Shown piece by piece: positions 1 through 5,419 of a DNA stretch of 5,419 nt (position 1 is the stretch's first letter; each line of letters begins with the position of its first letter). A program made the position numbers and the translations under genes. This DNA is from Candidatus Krumholzibacteriia bacterium (GTDB taxonomy: Bacteria; Krumholzibacteriota; Krumholzibacteria; WVZY01; JAKEHA01): the NCBI GenBank assembly GCA_029863355.1, contig JAOTVO010000193.1, positions 1 to 5,419 of the forward strand, in the 5' to 3' direction. The notes under the pieces were generated by a model. It was not told where the DNA came from. It saw only the letters and a list, made by a program, of their open reading frames with translations, and did no database searches.

Positions 1-2743
1 CATCGACACGGTCAAACAGGCGGAGATGTTCGCGGCCATCCGCGAGGCGTACGGCATTCCGCGCGACGACACGCTCAAGCTGCGCGACTATCCCACGCTG
101 CGCCACGCGGTGCAGTTCGTCTACGAACGAGCGCCCGCTTTCGCGGCCGCGCGGAGCGCCGGTGCGGTTTCCATGGGCGAGGGGGAGCCGGCGAACGGCG
201 AAGCGCCGGCCGAGGATGCCGGGCACGCGGTCGCCTCGACTTCGGAGGTGCCCCGGCGCGTGGTCGCTTTGCGCCTGCGCCCGGATATCGGCCTGTGCAA
301 GCACACGGGGGTGGCGCTCGGCCGCGGCGCGCGCGTGATCGTGATGGCCGACCGCGCCGGGGTGGGCCGCGCGCTCGTGCGACGCCTGGAGAAGCGAGGC
401 GTGGACGTCCTGATGATCGACGACGCGCCGGAGGCGGATGTACTCGCGGCTCGCGTCCTCGAGTGGGCGGACGCGGGCGTCACCGGCGTCTACTGGCTGA
501 GCGCCCTCGACGACGAGGGCCCCGTCGCGGGGATGGCGGGGCTGGGGGAGTGGCGCGAGGCGGTGCGCGTGCGCGTGAAGCTCCTCTACGCGACGATGCG
601 CACCCTCTTCGCTCGCTTCGACGAACCGGGCGTGTTTCTCGTGGCCGCCACGCGTCTGGGCGGGCTCCACGGCTACGGCCCTGCGGGCGCGTCGTCGCCG
701 CTCGGCGGCGGGGTGTGCGGGTTCGCCAAGGCGTTCAAGCGCGAGAAGCCCGGTGCTCTGGTCAAGGTGGTGGACTTCGAGCCGGGACGCCGCAGCGCCC
801 CGCTTGCGGACGGGCTCATCGAGGAGACGCTGCACGACCCGGGCGCCGTGGAGATTGGACGCCACGGAAAGGACCGGTGGACCGTGGGGCTGGAGGTGCG
901 CGACGCCCCGCGCTCGGACGCCGCGTGCTCCCTCGGGCCCGACACGGTGTTCGTGGTCACGGGCGCGGCGGGCAGCATCGTGTCGGCGATCACCGGCGAC
1001 CTCGCCCGGGCCGCGGGTGGTGGGGCGTTCCACCTGCTGGACCTGGCGCCCGCGCCGGACCCGGCCGACAGCGACCTCGAGCGCTTCGCAGGCGATCGCG
1101 AAGGTCTCAAGCGCGACCTCTTCGAGCGTCTGAAGGCCGGCGGCGAGCGCGTGACGCCGGCGCGCGTCGCGCGCGAGCTGGCCGCGATCGAGCGGCGCCG
1201 CGCCGCGCTGGACGCCTTGGTCGCGGTGCGGGCGGCCGGCGGCGAGGCGACCTATCACCGCGTGGATCTGTGCGACGCGGCGGCCGTATCGACAGTGATG
1301 GACGAAGTGGTGGCGCGGCACGGCCGCGTGGACGTACTGGTGCACGCCGCGGGCCTCGAGGTGAGCCGGCTCCTGCCGGAAAAGGCACCGGAGGAGTTCG
1401 ATCGCGTGCTCGACGTCAAGTGCGACGGCTGGTTCAACCTGGTCAAAGGCCTGGGCGAGGCGCCGCTCGGCGCCGCGGTCGTGTTCAGCTCCATCGCCGG
1501 GCGCTTCGGCAACGCGGGGCAGACCGACTACAGCGCGGCCAACGACCTGCTGTGCAAGTGCGCCTCGAGCCTGCGCGGCGCGCGCCCCGGGGCGCGCGGC
1601 ATCGCGATCGATTGGACGGCGTGGCGCGATATCGGCATGGCGTCGCGCGGTTCGATCCCCGAGCTGATGAAGCGCGCGGGGATCGACATGCTCGCGCCCG
1701 AAGCCGGCATTCCGGTCGTCCGCCGGGAGCTGGAGGCGGCCTTTGCCGGGGAGGTCGTGGTGGCGGGGGCGCTGGGCGGCATGTGCGACGAGCTCGACGA
1801 GAACGGCGGCCTCGACGTGCCGGCACTGGAAGCCCTGGCGGTGGGGCGCGGCGTGATGGTGCAACGCGTCCGGGGTATGGGCGTGCACACCGGCTTCACC
1901 GTGGAGACGACCCTCGACCCCTCCGCGCAACCTTTCCTGCACGACCACCGCATCGGCGAGACGGCCGTGCTGCCCGGCGTGATGGGCATCGAAGCGCTGG
2001 TGGAAGCCGCCAAGTTGCTGTTCCCGCGCAGCCACTTGCGGGCGATCGAGGACGTGCGCTTCCACGCGCCGTTCAAGTTCTACCGCGACGAGTCGCGAAC
2101 CGTCACCGTGCGGGCGTTCTTCACCCGCGAGGGCGACGACGTCGTCGCCGACTGCCGCCTGGAAGGCGAGCGCACGTTGCACGGCCGCGTGGGACCCGAG
2201 GTGACCACGCACTTCAGCGCGCGCGTGCGGCTCGCGCCCGCGCCCGCCCCGGGCGCGCAGCGGCGCGAGGTGCGCGTGCCCGCAGAGGCGGCGGCCCACG
2301 TCCGCGCCGACGACATCTACCGCCTCTACTTCCACGGCCCGGCCTACCGCGTGGTGGAGGACTCTTGGCGTGCCGGCGACGCCGTGTTCGGCCGCTTCGC
2401 GCGTGAGCTGCCGCCGAACCATGCGCCGGCCGACGCGCCGACGCTGGCCGCCCCGCGCCTGATCGAGCTCTGCTTCCAGACCGCGGGCATCATGGAAATG
2501 GCGGGCAGCGCGCGCATGGGCCTCCCGCACCGGATCGACGCGGTGGATTTTCTGCGCCCGAGCGCGGGGGAGTGCGCCGCGCACGCGGCCGTCACGCAGG
2601 GCGAAGGCGGTGCGTTCGACGCCGATGTCGTCGACGAGACCGGCGACGTGGTGATGCGCATGCGGGGCTACCGCACCACGGAGATGCCGGATCCGGTAGC
2701 GCCCGAGTTGCTCGATCCGCTACGCAAGGCGATGAAGCCGTGA
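1..2743 (+). CDS. Pfa-like multidomain lipid/polyketide synthase, C-terminal part (ACP end - ketoreductase - dehydratase), 5' partial
   Basis: The gene is open to the left edge; the first full codon is at 2, so the first ATG (26) is internal. Residues are counted from that codon. Residues ~1-45 are the end of an ACP domain, aligning 'IDTVKQAE' with the usual GIDSIK; the carrier Ser is Thr3. After an Ala/Gly/Glu-rich linker, ~80-310 look like the structural half of a ketoreductase. The catalytic Rossmann half (~314-590) has cofactor loop TGAAGSI (320-326) and a K473, S497, Y510, N514 tetrad with normal PKS ketoreductase spacing, so it should reduce a 3-ketoacyl thioester with NAD(P)H. A charged helical insertion (~350-395) is also seen in PfaA-type reductases. 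Residues ~630-900 form a hot-dog dehydratase with His649 in DHRIGETAVLP and E822/Q826 where Asp/Gln is usual. Condensing and acyltransferase domains should lie upstream. The product (polyunsaturated fatty acid, glycolipid or other 'secondary lipid') cannot be told. Domain calls are firm; the pathway is inferred. Confidence 0.9.
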   Translation, partial: IDTVKQAEMFAAIREAYGIPRDDTLKLRDYPTLRHAVQFVYERAPAFAAARSAGAVSMGEGEPANGEAPAEDAGHAVASTSEVPRRVVALRLRPDIGLCKHTGVALGRGARVIVMADRAGVGRALVRRLEKRGVDVLMIDDAPEADVLAARVLEWADAGVTGVYWLSALDDEGPVAGMAGLGEWREAVRVRVKLLYATMRTLFARFDEPGVFLVAATRLGGLHGYGPAGASSPLGGGVCGFAKAFKREKPGALVKVVDFEPGRRSAPLADGLIEETLHDPGAVEIGRHGKDRWTVGLEVRDAPRSDAACSLGPDTVFVVTGAAGSIVSAITGDLARAAGGGAFHLLDLAPAPDPADSDLERFAGDREGLKRDLFERLKAGGERVTPARVARELAAIERRRAALDALVAVRAAGGEATYHRVDLCDAAAVSTVMDEVVARHGRVDVLVHAAGLEVSRLLPEKAPEEFDRVLDVKCDGWFNLVKGLGEAPLGAAVVFSSIAGRFGNAGQTDYSAANDLLCKCASSLRGARPGARGIAIDWTAWRDIGMASRGSIPELMKRAGIDMLAPEAGIPVVRRELEAAFAGEVVVAGALGGMCDELDENGGLDVPALEALAVGRGVMVQRVRGMGVHTGFTVETTLDPSAQPFLHDHRIGETAVLPGVMGIEALVEAAKLLFPRSHLRAIEDVRFHAPFKFYRDESRTVTVRAFFTREGDDVVADCRLEGERTLHGRVGPEVTTHFSARVRLAPAPAPGAQRREVRVPAEAAAHVRADDIYRLYFHGPAYRVVEDSWRAGDAVFGRFARELPPNHAPADAPTLAAPRLIELCFQTAGIMEMAGSARMGLPHRIDAVDFLRPSAGECAAHAAVTQGEGGAFDADVVDETGDVVMRMRGYRTTEMPDPVAPELLDPLRKAMKP

Positions 2744-3516
2744 GCGCTGGCGCGCCGACCATCAGCTGGCACGCCTGCCAGGCGTGCGACGTACCCCGAG
2801 GCGACGCCTGGCTCTCCGAACGCGAGCGCGCTTGCCTGGAGCCGATGCGATTCGTCAAGCGCCGCAGCGACTGGCGGCTGGGTCGCTGGGCGGCAAAGCA
2901 GGCGTTGTCGACACACTTGGGCGTCCGCCCCGAAGCGATCGAGATCCTCGCCGCCGCCGACGGCGCCCCCGAGGCGTTCGCCGGCGGCGCGCCGGCGGGT
3001 GTGAGCCTGTCGATCAGCCATCGCGGCGGCGCCGCCCTCTGCGCGATCGCGCCGGCGGGGATGCGGATTGGGTGCGACCTGGAGCTGATCGAGCCGCGCT
3101 CGGACGCGTTCCTCGACGACTACCTGCTCCCCTCGGAGCGGCTCGCCGTGGCGCGAGCGGCGGGCCAACACGAGGCGATGGCCGCGCTCGTCTGGAGCGG
3201 GAAGGAAAGCGCGCTCAAGGCGCTTCGCACAGGCTTGCGCCGGGACACGCGCAGCGTCGAGGTCTCGCTTCCGCTCGCCGTCGAAGAGGCCGCGTGGGTG
3301 CGCGGCAAGGCACGCTGCCGGCCCACGGGCGCGGAATTCGCTCTCTGGGGGATGATCGTGGGGGCCCGCGCGCTGACGCTGGCGACCGATGCTCCCCGCG
3401 CGACGTCGGCCCCGGAGCCGATTTCTCAAAAAAAGGTCGCAAAATCTTCTGGACAGATTCTTCGGGCCGCCTTACTCTATAGATGTGGCGCAAGCCGCTG
3501 TCCTATATTAAGTTAG
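2740..3516 (+). CDS. Sfp-type 4'-phosphopantetheinyl transferase
   Basis: This enzyme moves the 4'-phosphopantetheine arm of coenzyme A onto the conserved Ser of carrier proteins, in the cytosol, with Mg2+. From GTG 2740 it encodes 258 residues. Family motifs appear in order: DWRLGRWAAKQAL (44-56), SISHRGG (91-97), GCDLE (111-115, with Mg-ligand candidates D113 and E115) and WSGKESALK (152-160, with K155/E156). The GTG start is chosen because it overlaps the upstream TGA as GTGA, has AAGG 10 bases upstream (2726-2729), and homology-like sequence begins a few residues later; no in-frame ATG nearby is better. The overlap implies translational coupling to the synthase, whose ACP domains are the likely substrates. 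The recognisable fold ends near residue 220 (about nt 3400). The last ~32 residues are Lys/Ser-rich, lie in lower-GC DNA and run into the feo promoter, with the TAG stop inside the palindrome. That tail looks like read-through of non-coding DNA or an eroded 3' end rather than a domain. Confidence 0.9.
   Translation: MSAGAPTISWHACQACDVPRGDAWLSERERACLEPMRFVKRRSDWRLGRWAAKQALSTHLGVRPEAIEILAAADGAPEAFAGGAPAGVSLSISHRGGAALCAIAPAGMRIGCDLELIEPRSDAFLDDYLLPSERLAVARAAGQHEAMAALVWSGKESALKALRTGLRRDTRSVEVSLPLAVEEAAWVRGKARCRPTGAEFALWGMIVGARALTLATDAPRATSAPEPISQKKVAKSSGQILRAALLYRCGASRCPILS
3504..3509 (+). promoter_or_regulatory. Candidate -10 element of the feoAB promoter
   Basis: TATATT matches five of six positions of the sigma-70 -10 consensus TATAAT and lies in the AT-rich gap, about 50 bases before feoA. 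No convincing -35 hexamer is seen 16-18 bases upstream, so an activator or a different sigma factor may be needed. Transcription would begin around 3515-3518, inside the adjacent palindrome. Assigned from position and composition only. Confidence 0.4.
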
Positions 3517-3527
3517 GCAGACTAACT
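3511..3527. promoter_or_regulatory. Palindromic operator candidate for an iron/manganese-responsive repressor of feoAB
   Basis: AGTTAG and CTAACT are perfect 6-bp inverted arms around GCAGA. With the preceding TTA, the left half (TTAAGTTAGGC, 3508-3518) differs at one position from the half-site of the DtxR/IdeR-type box (TTAGGTTAGGC), but the right half is spaced four bases further away than in that box. It does not resemble a classical Fur box (GATAATGATTATC type). It sits just downstream of the -10 candidate and upstream of the feoA ribosome binding site, where a bound repressor would block initiation. Iron-dependent repression of feo genes is well established in bacteria; the DtxR-like assignment here is inference. 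Confidence 0.5.
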
Positions 3528-3545
3528 CCCCGCTTTTCACCGAAT

Positions 3546-3550
3546 AGGAG
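3546..3550 (+). promoter_or_regulatory. Ribosome binding site of feoA
   Basis: AGGAG lies seven bases before ATG 3558. It selects this start over the in-frame ATG at 3564 and over an upstream in-frame ATG at 3483, which would add 25 non-conserved residues and begin before the promoter and operator. Confidence 0.8.
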
Positions 3551-3557
3551 CGGACCG

Positions 3558-3788
3558 ATGATCATGGGTCTGGACCAGCTGGCGCCCGGTAGGAGCGGGC
3601 GCGTCGTGCGGGTGACGGCCGCCGAGGCGGTGCGCCGCCGCCTGGCCGAGATGGGCGTGATCCGCGGCACGCACGTGCGCGTGGAGCGGGTGGCGCCGTT
3701 CGGTGATCCGATGGAGATCCGCGTGCGCGGCTACCGGCTTTCGCTGCGTATGGACGAAGCGCGGATGGTGACGGTGGAGGCGCGCTGA
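3558..3788 (+). CDS. feoA: Ferrous iron transport protein A (FeoA)
   Basis: A small cytosolic SH3-like protein of 76 residues, the normal FeoA length. In known Feo systems it is required for, or modulates, Fe2+ import by FeoB, probably through contact with FeoB's cytosolic domain. The family pattern is clear: LAPGRSGRVVRV (8-19), RRRLAEMGVIRG (26-37), the signature APFGDP (46-51), then a strand-rich end with YRLSLRMDEA (59-68). It has a strong Shine-Dalgarno sequence and its own promoter candidate, so it is taken as the first gene of the feo operon. Its TGA (3786-3788) lies in the same frame as feoB, 21 bases upstream of the feoB start. Nothing is missing or truncated. Confidence 0.93.
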   Translation: MIMGLDQLAPGRSGRVVRVTAAEAVRRRLAEMGVIRGTHVRVERVAPFGDPMEIRVRGYRLSLRMDEARMVTVEAR

Positions 3789-3809
3789 TCGGCGCGCTCT
3801 TCTTGGGCC

Positions 3810-5419
3810 ATGAAATTAGGAACAGCTAAGTCTGGACGCGGCCGTCGAGCCCGCGCCGCGGTGCCACCGGCGCGCGGGATCCGCGTCGCGCTGGCGGGCA
3901 ATCCCAACTCCGGCAAGACGTCAATCTTCAACGCGATGACGGGCGCGCACCAGCGCGTGGCGAACTACCCCGGCGTCACCGTGGAGAAGAAGCGCGGGCG
4001 CTGCCGCCGGGGCGGGCACGAGATCGAGGTCTTCGACCTGCCGGGAACCTACGCGCTCTCCGCGCGCTCGGTCGACGAGGTCGTCGCGCGCTCGCACCTG
4101 CTCGACGAGGCCCCCGACGTGGTGGTCATCGTCGTCGACGCGTCCAACCTCGAACGCCACCTCTACCTGGCCGTCGAGCTCGCCGAGCTGGGCCATCCCC
4201 TGGTGATCGCCCTGAACATGGTCGACGTGGCCCGCGCGCGGGGCATCGGCATCCGTCCGCGCCGCCTCGAGCGGGCGCTGGGCGTTCCCGTCGTGGCCAC
4301 GGTCGGACACCGCGGCGAAGGCATCGACGCGCTCGTCGACGCGGTGGCGGCGGCGGCGGCGGGGAGCCGCGGGGCGGCGCGCAGTCCCGACTACGGCCAG
4401 GAGGTGGATGCCCTCGTGGCACGCATCGAGCAGGCACTCGCCCTGCGCAACGGCGACCTGCCGGCCGCGCGGCGTCGCTGGCTGGCCGTCAAGCTCCTGG
4501 AGAAGGACGCGGACGTGCGCATGCGCGTGCGCTCTCCGGAGGTGATGGCGGAGGCCGACGCCGCGGTCGCCGCGCTGGAGCAGTCGCTGGGAGAGGGGAC
4601 CGAGGTGTTGCTCGCGGAGCGGCGCTACGCGTTCGTCGGCCACGCGTGCCGTGACGCCGTGAAACGACCGGCCGTCGTCCGCCGCACGCGCTCCGAGCGC
4701 GTGGACGACGTGATCGCCCACCGCTGGCTGGGGCTGCCCATTTTCTTGGCGCTGATGTACGGCGTGTTCCACGTCACCTTTACCCTGGGCGATCCGCTGG
4801 TCGGCGCGATCGAGAGCGGCTTCGTCCACCTGCAAGCGGCGGTGTCCGGGCTCTGGCCGGAGGGTGCCCAGAGCCCGTTGCGCTCACTGCTCGTCGACGG
4901 CGTGATCGCGGGTGTGGGCGGGGTGCTCGCCTTTCTGCCCAACATCGCCTTGCTTTTTGCCGCGATCACCATTCTGGAAGGCACCGGGTACATGGCGCGG
5001 GCCGCCTTCATGATGGACCGCGTGATGCGCAAGTTCGGATTGCACGGGAAGAGCGCCATTCCGTTGCTGCTCGGATTTGGCTGCTCGGTACCCGCGATCA
5101 TGGCCACGCGCACGCTCGAGAACCGCGGCGACCGACTGGTGACCATGCTGGTCCTGCCGTTGGTCAGCTGCAGCGCGCGTCTGCCCATCTATTTGCTCAT
5201 CATCCCGGCGTTCTTCCCGCAGAAGTGGCAGGCACCAATGCTGTGGATCATGTACCTCATCGGCATCGCGCTCGCGATCGTCGCGGCCAAGCTTTTGCGC
5301 ACGATGGCCTTCAAAGGCGAATCATCGCTGTTTCTCATGGAGCTGCCCTCCTATCGGAGACCGACGATCAAGGGCGCGTCGCTCCAGGTTTGGGAACGCT
5401 GCCGGCTGTTTCTGCGCAA
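3810..5419 (+). CDS. feoB: Ferrous iron transporter B (FeoB), 3' partial
   Basis: FeoB is the inner-membrane Fe2+ permease with a fused N-terminal G-protein domain. From ATG 3810, 536 codons are visible and the frame stays open at the window edge; full-length relatives usually exceed 600 residues. GTPase motifs: G1 GNPNSGKTS (30-38), switch I NYPGVTVEKK (52-61, Thr57), G3 DLPG (76-79), G4 NMVD (136-139), and a G5-region loop VGHRGEGI (165-172). A helical spacer follows to ~300. Membrane segments begin at ~306 (WLGLPIFLALMYGVF), with others near 365-390, 440-465 and 473-490. Permease signatures include GYMARAAF (393-400), GFGCSVPAIMATRT (422-435, Cys425) and PLVSCSARLP (450-459, Cys454), matching conserved transport Cys positions. 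The start has no clear Shine-Dalgarno, so translation probably depends on termination-reinitiation from feoA. The first 23 residues are a basic, Arg/Ala-rich extension before the G-domain, longer than in typical FeoB. The next in-frame start, GTG 3861, is possible but also lacks a ribosome site. Confidence 0.95.
   Translation, partial: MKLGTAKSGRGRRARAAVPPARGIRVALAGNPNSGKTSIFNAMTGAHQRVANYPGVTVEKKRGRCRRGGHEIEVFDLPGTYALSARSVDEVVARSHLLDEAPDVVVIVVDASNLERHLYLAVELAELGHPLVIALNMVDVARARGIGIRPRRLERALGVPVVATVGHRGEGIDALVDAVAAAAAGSRGAARSPDYGQEVDALVARIEQALALRNGDLPAARRRWLAVKLLEKDADVRMRVRSPEVMAEADAAVAALEQSLGEGTEVLLAERRYAFVGHACRDAVKRPAVVRRTRSERVDDVIAHRWLGLPIFLALMYGVFHVTFTLGDPLVGAIESGFVHLQAAVSGLWPEGAQSPLRSLLVDGVIAGVGGVLAFLPNIALLFAAITILEGTGYMARAAFMMDRVMRKFGLHGKSAIPLLLGFGCSVPAIMATRTLENRGDRLVTMLVLPLVSCSARLPIYLLIIPAFFPQKWQAPMLWIMYLIGIALAIVAAKLLRTMAFKGESSLFLMELPSYRRPTIKGASLQVWERCRLFLR

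Larger units (their letters stand above)
3421..3557. other. AT-richer operon boundary between the transferase and feo genes
   Basis: Base composition falls abruptly compared with both flanks. The stretch holds an A7 run (3428-3434), several TA-rich words and the feo control elements listed separately. The first 96 bases are still open in the transferase frame. No stem followed by a T-run was found, so no intrinsic terminator is called for the upstream operon; read-through into feo is possible. Confidence 0.6.

Noticed and set aside
295..2406. A 703-codon open frame on the + strand inside the synthase gene
   Set aside because: Its translation is almost entirely Arg, Gly, Ala and Pro with no motifs. 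It is a frame shadow caused by high GC, while the overlapping frame has clear ketoreductase and dehydratase motifs.
2668..3429. A 253-codon minus-strand open frame opposite the transferase
   Set aside because: It is a shadow of the transferase on GC-rich DNA, with composition typical of antisense frames.
3450..3483. Alternative promoter TGGACA with TATAGA
   Set aside because: TGGACA is a fair -35, but TATAGA lies about 22 bases away and the hexamer at normal spacing (TACTCT) is poor.
3483..3557. Upstream extension of feoA from ATG 3483
   Set aside because: The added 25 residues do not fit the FeoA family, begin before the -10 and operator candidates, and the AGGAG before ATG 3558 marks the better start.
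3545..3598. Direct repeat TAGGAGCGG at 3545-3553 and 3590-3598
   Set aside because: Nine bases in purine-rich DNA, one copy being the ribosome site and the other coding sequence of feoA; probably chance.
4344..4380. GCG-rich run (poly-Ala) in feoB
   Set aside because: It encodes an Ala-rich linker after the G5 region; simple GC-rich codon bias explains it, not a functional repeat.
3921..4835. A 304-codon minus-strand open frame opposite feoB
   Set aside because: It is low-complexity (Arg/His/Asp/Ala-rich) and antisense to the well-conserved FeoB GTPase domain; there is no ribosome site or family motif.

Overview
The window is GC-rich, with G/C at most third codon positions, and reads like a high-GC Gram-negative chromosome. 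A myxobacterial or other former-deltaproteobacterial source would fit, because Pfa-like multidomain lipid synthases of this type are frequent there. That placement is inferred from gene content only. All recognised genes lie on the + strand and form two units.

Unit 1 (1-3516) is the tail of a lipid or polyketide biosynthesis operon. A very large open gene enters from the left and ends at 2743. Its visible part encodes the end of an acyl carrier protein (ACP) domain, a two-part ketoreductase and a hot-dog dehydratase, the C-terminal layout of a PfaA/PUFA-synthase-like enzyme. Its stop codon overlaps (GTGA, 2740-2743) the start of an Sfp-type 4'-phosphopantetheinyl transferase, the enzyme that installs the prosthetic arm on ACP domains. 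The two are almost certainly co-translated, so the operon carries its own carrier-protein activator.

Between about 3421 and 3557 base composition drops sharply. This AT-richer stretch holds the last ~32 codons of the transferase frame, a -10-like hexamer (TATATT), a perfect 6-bp inverted repeat (3511-3527) that looks like a metal-regulator operator, and a good Shine-Dalgarno sequence.

Unit 2 (3558 to the right edge) is a ferrous-iron uptake operon. feoA encodes a 76-residue SH3-like protein. feoB encodes an N-terminal GTPase plus membrane permease and is cut by the window end after about 536 residues. The two genes are in the same reading frame, separated by one TGA and seven codons.

No RNA genes, CRISPR arrays, insertion sequences or rho-independent terminators were recognised. 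No wholly new system is evident. The points most worth a second look are the Thr in place of the phosphopantetheine-accepting Ser in the ACP remnant, the Asp-to-Glu change in the dehydratase, the candidate feo operator that also contains the upstream gene's stop codon, and the in-frame feoA/feoB junction.
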